64,000 nucleotides of DNA from Chitinophagaceae bacterium (GTDB lineage Bacteria > Bacteroidota > Bacteroidia > Chitinophagales > Chitinophagaceae), in NCBI GenBank assembly GCA_023957575.1, contig JAMLGU010000004.1, forward strand, positions 290,308-354,307, written 5' to 3'. This document shows positions 33,625 to 42,252 of the stretch, piece after piece. Within the stretch, counting starts at the first letter, position 1; every line of letters begins with the position of its first letter. The notes under the pieces were generated by a model. The model ran no database searches and had not been told where the DNA came from. It saw only the letters and a program-made list of their open reading frames with translations. The position numbers and the translations under genes are program-made.

Positions 33625-34917
33625 ATGTTTAATATAACAAACCATACAATCATCAATGGTGACAGCCGACAAATGAACGAACTAAAAGAAGAAAGTGTTC
33701 ATTTGATCGTAACTTCTCCACCCTATTGGCAATTGAAAGATTACGGAACTGAAAATCAAATTGGTTTTCACGATGATTACGAAACCTATATTAATCATTT
33801 AAACTTGACCTGGCAGGAATGTTTTCGGGTTTTACACAAAGGTTGTCGTCTTTGTATTAACATCGGAGATCAATTTGCACGCTCAACTTATTATGGACGG
33901 TACAAAATCATTCCCATTCATACAGAGATTATTAAGTTTTGCGAAATGATAGGTTTTGATTTTATGGGTCAAATTATTTGGCAAAAAGCAACTACGATGA
34001 ACACTTCGGGAGGTGCAAGCATTATGGGAAGCTATCCAAACCCGAGAAATGGAATTGTAAAATTGGATTTTGAATATATTTTGTTATTCAAAAAACATGG
34101 TCATGCACCTAATCCTACAAAAGAACAAAAGCAGAACTCGGCAATGACCAATGAAGAATGGAACACCTATTTCAACGGACATTGGTATTTTTCCGGAGCA
34201 AAACAAGATAAACATTTAGCAATGTTTCCCGAAGAATTACCACATCGTTTGATCAAAATGTTTTCATTTCCTGGCGAGACCGTTTTAGACCCTTTTATGG
34301 GAAGCGGAACAACAGGTTTAGCAGCGAGAAAATTAAACAGAAATTCTATTGGTTATGAAATCAATCCAGATTTTATTGCCATAATAAAAGAAAAAATCGG
34401 AACAGACGATGCTTTTACAACGGTAGAAACCAAAATTATCAAACAGCCGGAATTAAAATCTGATTTTGAAAAACAAATAGAAGAATTGCCATATCAATTT
34501 GTTGACACTCACAAATTAGATAAAAAAATTGACGTTAAGAAAATTCAATACGGTTCTAAAATTGACGCTAGGAGTACAGGAAAACGTGAAGAATTTTTCT
34601 CTGTAAAGGAAATAATTAGTCCAGAACTTGTTCGTCTAAACAATGATTTAACTATTCGTTTGATTGGGATTAAGCAAAATCCCGCAATAAACGGGAAGGC
34701 CACCGAATATTTAATAAATAAAGTTCGTGGAAAAAAAGTATTTCTGAAGTATGATGAGGTAAAACACGATAGTGATAATAATTTACTGGCTTACCTCTAT
34801 CTGGAAAATAAAACTTTCATTAACGCTCATTTATTAAAAGAAAAATTAGCATTGGTAGATAATTCCATAGATTTTAAGTACAAAACAAAATTCAATTCAA
34901 TATTAACCAATGGCTAA
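33625..34917 (+). CDS. DNA methyltransferase (m4C-type, MjaI system) fused to an SNase-like domain
   Basis: Motif IV is TSPPYWQLKDYG (residues 30-41; SPPY type of N4-cytosine enzymes) and motif I is VLDPFMGSGTTGLAARKLNR near 228-247, so the order is IV before I (beta class). The methylase ends at about residue 270. Residues about 320-425 resemble a staphylococcal-nuclease fold: VRLNNDLTIRLIGIKQNP, EYLINKVRGKKVFLKYDEV, NLLAYLYLENKTFINAHLLK. The SNase catalytic residues are mostly lost (the Asp-Thr-Pro-Glu of the GIDTPE loop is replaced by GIKQNP; the GR of GRLLAY is NN), so it is probably a binding domain. The gene overlaps the restriction enzyme by 8 bp. Confidence 0.85.
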   Translation: MFNITNHTIINGDSRQMNELKEESVHLIVTSPPYWQLKDYGTENQIGFHDDYETYINHLNLTWQECFRVLHKGCRLCINIGDQFARSTYYGRYKIIPIHTEIIKFCEMIGFDFMGQIIWQKATTMNTSGGASIMGSYPNPRNGIVKLDFEYILLFKKHGHAPNPTKEQKQNSAMTNEEWNTYFNGHWYFSGAKQDKHLAMFPEELPHRLIKMFSFPGETVLDPFMGSGTTGLAARKLNRNSIGYEINPDFIAIIKEKIGTDDAFTTVETKIIKQPELKSDFEKQIEELPYQFVDTHKLDKKIDVKKIQYGSKIDARSTGKREEFFSVKEIISPELVRLNNDLTIRLIGIKQNPAINGKATEYLINKVRGKKVFLKYDEVKHDSDNNLLAYLYLENKTFINAHLLKEKLALVDNSIDFKYKTKFNSILTNG

Positions 34918-35608
34918 AATAGAAATCAAAAAATACTCGTTAGAGTTTAACAAGAAAGAAAAAGTGCTAAATTATGCCACACAAACATATCAACTTTCAA
35001 GACCCAATAAAGTTGGCGCTGTTATGGCTTTAATCAGAGAATGTCAACCAAATACGATTGAAGAATGGGAACAATGGTATTTTGAAAATGCAACGACAAC
35101 TGGAAAAAAGGCTTTCAAAATAACACAAGAAAGCCTTCAAGAGCTTGGTGAGCGACTTTACGAAAAAATTACAGAAGTTGTTATCCCTGAATGGCAAGAG
35201 GCTTTTAATGCTTTGACCAAAGAGGATTGTTACAACTACATTTATAATCTAACTATCAATCGAACTTATGATGGTTATCTGAGAGAAAAGTCAGTTGTAA
35301 ATAACGGTTTAGCAAAAGTATTTCCCGAGGTAAGATTTGAAGAAAGCACACCCGAGTTAGATCACGCAGGAGACATTGACTATCTTGGATATGTAACTGA
35401 CAAAAAAGCATTTGGAATACAAATTAAACCTGTAACGGCACAATCAAATTTTGGGAACTATTCCATTTCCGAAAGAATGAAAGCAAGTTTTGAAAATTTT
35501 AAAAATGATTTTGACGGAAATGTATTTATCATTTTTAGTTTAGATGGAGAAATAGCAAACAAACAAGTAATTGAGCAAATTCGAACCGAAATTGAACGAT
35601 TGAAATAA
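34910..35608 (+). CDS. MjaI-family type II restriction endonuclease
   Basis: The 232-aa protein resembles the MjaI endonuclease family, whose founder recognises CTAG. Features: SRPNKVGAVMALIRECQPNT, YLREKSVVNNGLAKVF, then the nuclease core ELDHAGDIDYLGYVTDKKAF with GIQIKPVTAQSN, i.e. Asp residues followed by QxK in a PD-(D/E)XK-like fold with Gln in place of Glu. GNVFIIFSLDGEI forms the next strand. It starts inside the 3' end of the methylase gene, which is a m4C-type enzyme as expected for this system. Specificity for CTAG is an inference from family resemblance. Confidence 0.8.
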   Translation: MAKIEIKKYSLEFNKKEKVLNYATQTYQLSRPNKVGAVMALIRECQPNTIEEWEQWYFENATTTGKKAFKITQESLQELGERLYEKITEVVIPEWQEAFNALTKEDCYNYIYNLTINRTYDGYLREKSVVNNGLAKVFPEVRFEESTPELDHAGDIDYLGYVTDKKAFGIQIKPVTAQSNFGNYSISERMKASFENFKNDFDGNVFIIFSLDGEIANKQVIEQIRTEIERLK

Positions 35609-35774
35609 TCCGTGTTTATCCACAATAGCCTGTTTGGCAAATTTTCAGGAAAAGTATTTCGATTAAATGCTTGTGGCAAGTTGAAGATTTGTTCTTCGTT
35701 TGTATTTTATCAGTAAAAATCTTTTAAACATTATCGCTTCTATTTTGTAAATACATTTATAAAATATCGGAAAT

Positions 35775-36293
35775 ATGAAATTGATTTTAATCACTTTATT
35801 TACAGCTATGATTTTAAATGCTACTACTATTTATGACTTTAAGGTTGACGGACTCACCGGAGGTAAAATAAACTTCGCAGATTTCAAAGGCAAAAAAGTG
35901 CTGATTGTAAATACTGCAAGCAAGTGTGGCAATACCCCTCAGTATGAAGGTCTGGAAGAATTGTATGAAAAATACAAAGACAAACTCGTGATTGTGGGTT
36001 TCCCGGCCAATAATTTTTTATGGCAGGAACCGGGCAGCAATGATGAGATAGCAGCTTTTTGCAAAAAGAATTACGGAGTTACCTTTCCGATGGCAGCAAA
36101 AATTTCTGTAAAAGGAAAAGAAACAGCGCCAATTTATAAATATCTGAAAGAACAAGCTGAAAAGAAAGGCTTAGAAAATCCGGTTACCTGGAATTTTGGA
36201 AAGTTTCTTATAAATGAAAAAGGTGAGTTGATTGCCACTTTCTCACCCAAAACACAACCTATGAGCAATGACATTCTTAAATATCTGAACTGA
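35775..36293 (+). CDS. Glutathione peroxidase-family thiol peroxidase
   Basis: The family reduces peroxides with a catalytic Cys, mostly using thioredoxin in bacteria. Catalytic tetrad: Cys in VNTASKCGNTPQYEGLEEL, Gln in FPANNFLWQEPGS, and Trp-Asn in VTWNFGKFLINEKGE. The usual second Gln (NxFxxQEP) is present. A short signal-like N-terminus (MKLILITLFTAMILNATTIY) suggests export. Length 172 aa. A hairpin terminator follows. Confidence 0.92.
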   Translation: MKLILITLFTAMILNATTIYDFKVDGLTGGKINFADFKGKKVLIVNTASKCGNTPQYEGLEELYEKYKDKLVIVGFPANNFLWQEPGSNDEIAAFCKKNYGVTFPMAAKISVKGKETAPIYKYLKEQAEKKGLENPVTWNFGKFLINEKGELIATFSPKTQPMSNDILKYLN

Positions 36294-36316
36294 TTTTTAT
36301 AAAAATATAATTTTAC

Positions 36317-36342
36317 GGGCGGCTTTCATGGTCGCCTTTTTT
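36317..36342 (+). terminator. Hairpin terminator after the peroxidase gene
   Basis: GGCGGC and GTCGCC pair (one G-T) around TTTCATG, followed by six T. It starts 24 bp after the stop. Confidence 0.8.
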
Positions 36343-36372
36343 GTTTTACATTCGTAACAAAATTTTTTATCA

Positions 36373-38010
36373 ATGCGATACCTGTTTGCTGGTTTTCTTA
36401 TGATTGTTTTTGGTTCCTGTCAATTTCAAAACAGGGCAGATTTGTTGGTGTATAATGCCGCCATCTATACGGTTGATACTGCTTTTTCAGTTGCTGAAGC
36501 GATGGTAATAAAAGACGGGAAAATTGTAGAAACAGGAAAACTATCAGACCTTGAAAAAAAATATACCGCCAAAGAAAAACTGAATGTAGAGGGTAAATTC
36601 ATCTACCCCGGATTTATTGATGCCCATGCCCATTTTGTAGGATATGCATTGGGCCTTCAAAAATTAGACCTGGTAGGCACAAACAGTTGGGAAGAAATTC
36701 TTGAAAAGTGTAAGCATCGCGACAGAGAATTAGGTGCCGATGAATGGTTAGTGGGTCGAGGCTGGGATCAGAACGACTGGCAGGTAAAAAATTTTCCTTC
36801 CAACGAAAAACTAAACGAGTTATTTCCGGACCGTCCGGTTTATCTTACCCGCATTGACGGACATGCTGCCATTGCTAATGCAAAAGCGCTCGAACTGGCA
36901 GAAGTAAAACCGGGTGATGATATTGAGGGAGGTACTTTTGAAACCAAAAACGGAAAACTGACGGGAGTGCTGATAGATAATGCAATGAATACTGTTGCAG
37001 GGGTTATTCCTCAGGCAGATAAACAACAACTTGAAGAAGCTCTTTCAGTAGCTCAAAAAAATTGTTTTGCCGTTGGCCTCACTACCATTGTGGATGCAGG
37101 ACTCGATCACGAAACGATAGAACTGATTGACACCCTGCAAAAAGAAGGAAAGTTGAAAATGAGAATTTTCGCAATGTTGAGCGATAGTAAAAAAAATTAT
37201 GACTGGCTCAAAACGCGCGGCAAAATAAAAACAGATTTTTTAAATGTCAGAGCTTTTAAAGTTTATGGCGATGGCGCTTTAGGTTCGCGCGGCGCCTGTC
37301 TTTTGCAGGATTATAGCGACCGTCCGGGCTGGAGAGGATTTTTGTTGAGCAGTATTGCGCATTTTGATTCGGTGGCAAAAGTAATAGCCGAAAATGAATG
37401 GCAAATGTGTACACACGCTATTGGCGACAGTGGCAACAGAACCATGCTGACCATTTATTCAAAATACCTGAAAGGCAAAAACGACAAGCGCTGGCGTATA
37501 GAACACGCACAGGTTATCAACCGGGATGATTTTCATTATTTTGGTGACAATAATATAATTCCCTCTGTGCAACCCACCCATGCTACATCGGATATGTATT
37601 GGGCAGGGCAACGGTTAGGACTCGTAAGAGTAAAAGGCGCTTATGCCTACCGGCAATTGCTCGGTCAAAACGGATGGATTGCGCTGGGTACCGATTTTCC
37701 GGTGGAAGATATTTCCACTTTCAAAACATTTTTTGCTGCGGTGGCGAGAAAGGATGCGAAAGGTTTTCCTGAGGGTGGGTTTCAGCCCGAAAATGCTTTA
37801 AGCAGAGAGCAGACTTTGCGCGGAATGACCATCTGGGCGGCCAAAGCCAATTTTGAAGAACAGGAAAAAGGCAGTTTGGAAAAAGGAAAAACAGCTGATT
37901 TTATTATTCTGGATAAAGACATTATGCAGACTTCCGAAAATGAACTACTAGGTATTCAAACGCTGAAAACCTTTGTGGGCGGGCAATTGGTGTATGAAAA
38001 AAATAAATAG
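36373..38010 (+). CDS. Amidohydrolase (YtcJ-like) lipoprotein
   Basis: A lipoprotein signal (FLMIVFGSC, Cys16) precedes a full metal-dependent amidohydrolase of the YtcJ type: FIYPGFIDAHAHFVGYALGL (HxH), EEWLVGRGWDQNDW-like segment with LVGRGWDQNDWQ, GHAAIANAKALELA, FKVYGDGALGSRGACLLQDY (carboxylated-Lys region), MCTHAIGDSGNRTML, IEHAQVINRDD and ALGTDFPVEDIS (final Asp). All metal ligands appear present. Substrate unknown. It lies in the periplasm or on the outer membrane. It is followed 3 bp downstream by a 2'-5' RNA ligase-like gene. Confidence 0.88.
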   Translation: MRYLFAGFLMIVFGSCQFQNRADLLVYNAAIYTVDTAFSVAEAMVIKDGKIVETGKLSDLEKKYTAKEKLNVEGKFIYPGFIDAHAHFVGYALGLQKLDLVGTNSWEEILEKCKHRDRELGADEWLVGRGWDQNDWQVKNFPSNEKLNELFPDRPVYLTRIDGHAAIANAKALELAEVKPGDDIEGGTFETKNGKLTGVLIDNAMNTVAGVIPQADKQQLEEALSVAQKNCFAVGLTTIVDAGLDHETIELIDTLQKEGKLKMRIFAMLSDSKKNYDWLKTRGKIKTDFLNVRAFKVYGDGALGSRGACLLQDYSDRPGWRGFLLSSIAHFDSVAKVIAENEWQMCTHAIGDSGNRTMLTIYSKYLKGKNDKRWRIEHAQVINRDDFHYFGDNNIIPSVQPTHATSDMYWAGQRLGLVRVKGAYAYRQLLGQNGWIALGTDFPVEDISTFKTFFAAVARKDAKGFPEGGFQPENALSREQTLRGMTIWAAKANFEEQEKGSLEKGKTADFIILDKDIMQTSENELLGIQTLKTFVGGQLVYEKNK

Positions 38011-38013
38011 AAA

Positions 38014-38571
38014 ATGAATTTTCAGGAACACATTTACTTCATTGCCATCATACCTCCATAGGATATTTGCGATGAAATAAATGTGTTCAAAAATGATTTC
38101 AAAAATCGTTTTCATTCTCAAGCAGCGCTGAAAATTGTGCCGCACATCACACTAAAGCCTCCCTTTAAACTGACCATTTCAAAACACGAAGAATTGTGCA
38201 AATGGTTTAAGGAATTGGATTTTTCAATGAAGCCTTTCCTGCAGGTTCTGGATGGTTTCGGAAGTTTTGAAACCAGTCGCCGTCCGGTAGTATTTGTGAA
38301 GCCGGTAATGAATAATTCATTATCACAATTGCAGCAGGAATTATTGCATCATTTTACAAATCGTTTTTCATGGATTGAAGTACGGGAGTCGGATCGAAAA
38401 TTTAAACCGCACATCACCATTGGCTACCGCGATCTGGACCATCGCGCTTATATACAGGCCTGGCAGGAGTACAAGGAAAAACATTACAACTCCTCTTTTG
38501 AAGTGAATGAAATTTGTTTGCTGCAACATAAGGACGGAAGGTGGTGGACGATTGAGAGAAAAGAGATTTGA
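38014..38571 (+). pseudogene. 2'-5' RNA ligase-superfamily protein with an in-frame TAG
   Basis: From the ATG at 38014 the frame reads MNFQEHIYFIAIIPP, then TAG at 38059-38061, then DICDEINVFKNDF and so on to 38571 without shift. Both HxT motifs are intact: PHITLKPPFKL and KPHITIGYRDLDH. In relatives the position of the stop is usually Glu, so GAG to TAG is the likely change. Translation could restart at GTG 38083, losing the first beta strand. These proteins are cyclic phosphodiesterases/ligases of RNA ends. Start of the next frame overlaps the stop. Confidence 0.8.
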
Positions 38572-38841
38572 AAAAATGTTTTATAGAACCAATTTATCTA
38601 CTTGCCATTTCCTTGTTTATTTCCGGTATTATTATTGTATCTTGTAACAAAAATGAAGTAAGCGCTGTTTACCAGACCGATATTACTGAAGCCCGTCAAT
38701 GGCTTAGGGAAAACGGCGGGCGATTAAAAACGAAGCAATAAACGTGACCTTATACCTCAAGTTTTTGGAGTAACAATAACCAAAGAGAATGTGCTTCAAT
38801 ATAGTTGGAAATATCATGACAAAAACGTACAATATGATTAA
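38568..38841 (+). pseudogene. Small lipoprotein, frameshifted (paralogue of 27292-27549)
   Basis: From TTG 38568 the frame gives a lipoprotein signal (LFISGIIIVSC) and DITEARQWLRENGGRLKTK, matching FTEAREWLRENGQTFKN of the gene at 27.5 kb. It stops at TAA 38739-38741; reading continues in another frame as NKRDLIPQVFGVTITKENVL and QYSWKYHDKNVQYD up to 38841. That suggests a frameshift near 38735. Both the shift and the weak start codon point to decay. Confidence 0.5.
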
Positions 38842-39324
38842 ACAAATACCATATATTTTACTTGGTATCATTTTTTTAGCTGTACTGATAATAATTCCAA
38901 TACCGTAAAAGTGCCCCAATATGATACGGCACAAATTTTTCAGGCAGTACTTGATTTTCCAGAGACTGAAAGTATTGTTCCTTTGTATAAAGATTCAATA
39001 CTGAAAATAATAAAGGGAGAATATCTGACAAATCATTATTCTTTATTATGGAAAGGCAAGAAAGTAATTTATTTGGATTCTAATCACCAATCAATGCAAA
39101 TAGATACTTTGGGAATGAGCGCATCACTCAACAGGAAACAGGATGCAGCTACACCACCTTCCAGAATCTCTTCATTTGAACTGCTTTTTTTGAATCTCTC
39201 GATTAATGGTGATTCTGCACAATGCCATGTTCTGTTTAAAAACTTAGGTATTGACGCTTTCTATAGCCTGAAAGAAGAAAAGAAAAAATGGCAGGTAAAA
39301 GAAGTTGCATGGGGATGGCGATAA
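38834..39324 (+). pseudogene. Lipoprotein with a frameshift in a T7 run
   Basis: MIKQIPYILLGIIF from ATG 38834 enters a run of seven T (38870s) and then closes. In the next frame SCTDNNSNTVKVPQYD continues to a 137-residue body (FQAVLDFPETESIVPLYKDS; FELLFLNLSINGDSAQCHVL; EVAWGWR). With eight T the whole would be one lipoprotein with lipobox FSC. Homopolymer length change can be a mutation, a sequencing error, or a phase switch. Function unknown. Confidence 0.6.
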
Positions 39325-39673
39325 AAAAATTGAATTTAGAAAATAAATTTTCATTTCATCATTCTAACGAAATTTCTTTTTCCTGTCACCTCACGAAGCG
39401 AAGAAACTTACCGTTTCCAAAACGACAAGATTTCTCCGCTTCACTTTGAAATGATCTGTGAGGAAGGAGGAAATGACTGTGGGAAAGTTCTGCAGGTTTA
39501 GATGAGAAAATCATTTTTAGAAATTTTTTCACAGCCTTTATTTTTGGCGCTATCTTTTTATCCCAAACTTTGCTGTTAACTTCAAAAAGGAAGAAAATGT
39601 TCTGTGTAGCAGCGAAGCAAAAATAAAATATTCTAAAAATCTAAATACTTATATACTTTTTTAAATTCTCGTT
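39325..39673. other. Intergenic with the third 33-bp repeat copy
   Basis: No gene seen. The inverted copy of the dispersed repeat (39411-39442) lies here, followed by purine-rich sequence and a weakly AT-rich promoter region for the aldo/keto reductase. Confidence 0.5.
39411..39442 (-). repeat. Dispersed 33-bp repeat, copy 3
   Basis: On the minus strand this reads GAAGCGGAGAAATCTTGTCG then TTTTGGAAACGG, differing at about two positions from copy 1 at 2528-2560. Confidence 0.75.
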
Positions 39674-40564
39674 ATGAATTACAGACCCATTGGCCCATCA
39701 GCTCTCCGCTCTTCCGAAATTGGTTTCGGCTGCATGTCGCTTTTGAAAACAACAAGCGCTGAGGCAGAAGAATTGATAAAATCGGCAATAGGCTCGGGCA
39801 TTAATTATTTCGACACTGCCGATTTGTATAATAAAGGCGAAAATGAAAAATTAGTGGGTAGGATATTGAAACCGGTAAGAAAAAACATCATTCTGGCTAC
39901 CAAGGTGGGGAACCGGTGGAAGGAAGACGGCACCGGCTGGACCTGGAATCCCACCAAAAAATACATCCTGAAAGCTGTGGATGACAGCCTCAGTCGTTTG
40001 CAAACCGATTACATTGACCTCTACCAACTGCATGGTGGCACTATCGAAGACCCGATAGATGAAACCATTGAAGCTTTTGAGCGGTTGGTCGAGTCAGGGA
40101 AAATAAGGTATTATGGCATCAGCAGCATCCGGCCCAATGTAATCAGGGAGTATGCCCGCCGCTCCGGCATAGTAAGCGTGATGATGCAATACAGTCTGCT
40201 CGATCGCCGCCCCGAGGAAGAAATGCTTGCATTTTTAAAAAGCAGCAACATCAGTGTAATGGCCCGAGGGGCTCTGGCACAAGGCTGTCTGGCAGGCAAA
40301 GAAGCAAAAGATTACCTTGGGTTGAGCATGGAAGAAGTAAAATCTGTACAGGAAAAACTGAACAATATTCAGCCATCCCGAAGCAATTCCGCAAAGGCAA
40401 TCGGATATGTACTGCACAACCATGCTGTAGCAAGCGCCATTATCGGATTTAGAACTATGAACCAGTTGAATGATGTACTAACTGGAGAAACTTTTTTGCA
40501 AGAAGCCGATTATCAATACTTACGGCAAAACACACCGGCGTTAAAGTATTTACAACATCGCTAA
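39674..40564 (+). CDS. Aldo/keto reductase
   Basis: The 296-aa protein has the AKR barrel: IGFGCMSLLKTTSAEAEELI, INYFDTADLYNKGENEKLVG (catalytic Asp and Tyr), IILATKVGNRW (Lys), YIDLYQLHGGTIEDPIDE (His), and the C-terminal NADPH site IGYVLHNHAVASAIIGFRTM. All four catalytic positions are present. It would reduce an aldehyde or ketone with NADPH; the substrate is not predictable. The gene ends 4 bp into the convergent helical-protein gene. Confidence 0.9.
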   Translation: MNYRPIGPSALRSSEIGFGCMSLLKTTSAEAEELIKSAIGSGINYFDTADLYNKGENEKLVGRILKPVRKNIILATKVGNRWKEDGTGWTWNPTKKYILKAVDDSLSRLQTDYIDLYQLHGGTIEDPIDETIEAFERLVESGKIRYYGISSIRPNVIREYARRSGIVSVMMQYSLLDRRPEEEMLAFLKSSNISVMARGALAQGCLAGKEAKDYLGLSMEEVKSVQEKLNNIQPSRSNSAKAIGYVLHNHAVASAIIGFRTMNQLNDVLTGETFLQEADYQYLRQNTPALKYLQHR

Positions 40565-42114
40565 CCCTTTTTCCCTTTATCCTTCAAATATTTCTGTCGT
40601 ATTACATCCTGTACATTCAGGCCGTATATCTTACTTTCTAACCAGCTAATGACATCTAAATAGGCAAATGCCCGCGACTCGAGGCGGTTGCCCTGATACT
40701 TTTTGAGTTGATGCAACAGCTTTTCAAACTCGGGTTTTATAGTTTTTGTATTGAAATTCAATGAATTCTTCAAAAACTTCAGCATCGCTTCTTCCACCTT
40801 GCTGATGTTTTCCATCTTGGCCATGTACCGATACACCGATTTAATGAGATATTCTAAAAGGTTGTAATTTCCCAACTCATAATGAGCAATCAGATGCAGC
40901 AGGCGGCTGTAGCTTTGCAGGTCGGTACGCAGGTCGTCTTTTTGATGAATGATACGGTTGAGGTAATCAATGGCCTTGCTGTTATTGCCACTGCCAAAGT
41001 ACAAACAGGCTATTTTATAGTAAAAAACCATTACACGGTGGCGGTCTAAGTATTTTTCGTATTGCAAAAGCATTTCTTCCAGAAAAGGAACCATTTTTAA
41101 TCCTTTATTAAAAGTTCCTTCCAGGAAATGAAGATTAATAACAGCAGTATATAAATATTGGTAAGTGATCACCCGGTTATTCTCATTGGCCTGAACCAAT
41201 TTAGTTTTTGCAAAATTTTTAAAGCGATTAATACAGGCTGCCAGTTTTTCGCTATTCATCAGGTCAAAGTGGGCGCTCATCAGGTTGTGCATACCCTTGA
41301 TATACATAGCAGTCTCTGCTTCAATCATGCCGGGATGGTTTTCAAACTCATCTACCCATTTTTGAGAATACCGGTAATACATAAGGAAATCAAGCCGTAT
41401 GAAAGCATACCAGGCGTAAGACTGATAGTAGTATATTTTTTCGTAAAAACCGGTTAAATGGGCTGCATTTTCGGGGAGATTGTTTTCAAAAAACAACTTA
41501 ATACTTTTAAGGTCATTTTCGTTTCGGGCATGCCCGTGCTGGATAAACCAACTGTACAATTGCAGGTTCAGATTGGAAAGCCGGCTGGTATTTCTTAATA
41601 AAGTATTCACCTCATCAGCTTCGCCGGACAGAATATCTGCCCTGTTTTGCAGGCTTCGGGTGATATAAAGCGCTTCTATCTTCTTCTCAAAAAACAATGC
41701 CTGCTGAATATAAGTATATTGATTATATGTTTTGGCAATGTCTTTCACCTTATCTAAGATTTTCAATGCCTGCATATACAAGCCTTTGTTGTAAAGGATA
41801 CGCGCATAATCCTGCATTTCGCGAAGCTGAATATCAATATTGGTATAAACCTTCAATGACCTCAGGCTTCCCAAAATCTGTTTGTAGAGCAATGCCTTGG
41901 TATTGGATAATTGTTGTTTGGATACAGATGGCACTTTCTTCAATAATATCTTTTCATCATAGTCATTCATCTTGTCCAAAGCATCAAAAAGCTGAATACT
42001 CTTCATGCTTTCGGAACTATGACTTCTCTTCACAAAAAGCTTCAAATTTCGCTTTTCTGCTTTGTCGAGCGATTTTATCAACTGAAAAAGGGTATCTGAA
42101 CTCTTATTGGACAT
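40561..42114 (-). CDS. Conserved alpha-helical protein of unknown function (Bacteroidota)
   Basis: The 517-aa protein is almost entirely helical, with TPR-like helix pairs (ILYNKGLYMQALKILDKVKD; YKIACLYFGSGNNSKAIDYL; LIAHYELGNYNLLEYLIKSV). The N-terminus (TLFQLIKSLDKAEKRNLKLF) and a middle segment (ALLYKQILGSLRSLKVYTNI) match a family I know only as hypothetical in this phylum. No signal peptide, membrane segment or catalytic motif is seen, so it is probably a cytoplasmic scaffold. It diverges from leuA. Confidence 0.7.
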   Translation of the reverse strand: MSNKSSDTLFQLIKSLDKAEKRNLKLFVKRSHSSESMKSIQLFDALDKMNDYDEKILLKKVPSVSKQQLSNTKALLYKQILGSLRSLKVYTNIDIQLREMQDYARILYNKGLYMQALKILDKVKDIAKTYNQYTYIQQALFFEKKIEALYITRSLQNRADILSGEADEVNTLLRNTSRLSNLNLQLYSWFIQHGHARNENDLKSIKLFFENNLPENAAHLTGFYEKIYYYQSYAWYAFIRLDFLMYYRYSQKWVDEFENHPGMIEAETAMYIKGMHNLMSAHFDLMNSEKLAACINRFKNFAKTKLVQANENNRVITYQYLYTAVINLHFLEGTFNKGLKMVPFLEEMLLQYEKYLDRHRVMVFYYKIACLYFGSGNNSKAIDYLNRIIHQKDDLRTDLQSYSRLLHLIAHYELGNYNLLEYLIKSVYRYMAKMENISKVEEAMLKFLKNSLNFNTKTIKPEFEKLLHQLKKYQGNRLESRAFAYLDVISWLESKIYGLNVQDVIRQKYLKDKGKKG

Positions 42115-42252
42115 CGTAATTTATTTCACTATATTACATTGATTATTAATTACTTACTAATTATTTTTGGTTTTTATCAAATGTAATTGAACCCACAATT
42201 AAGTTTCTTTCACAAGGTACATAAGTTTATTTTTAAAGACTAAATTATTATT

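Noticed and set aside
35609..35774. Lone exact DnaA box near 35615 as an origin
   Set aside because: A single box without further boxes or an AT-rich unwinding tract; the 31.3-31.7 kb region is a much better candidate.
18642..38061. The in-frame TAG and TGA codons (hsdR, hsdM, RNA ligase) as evidence of stop-codon recoding
   Set aside because: TAG ends mnmG and TGA ends many intact genes in this window, and long biosynthetic genes have no internal stops. Nonsense mutation or local error explains the four cases better.
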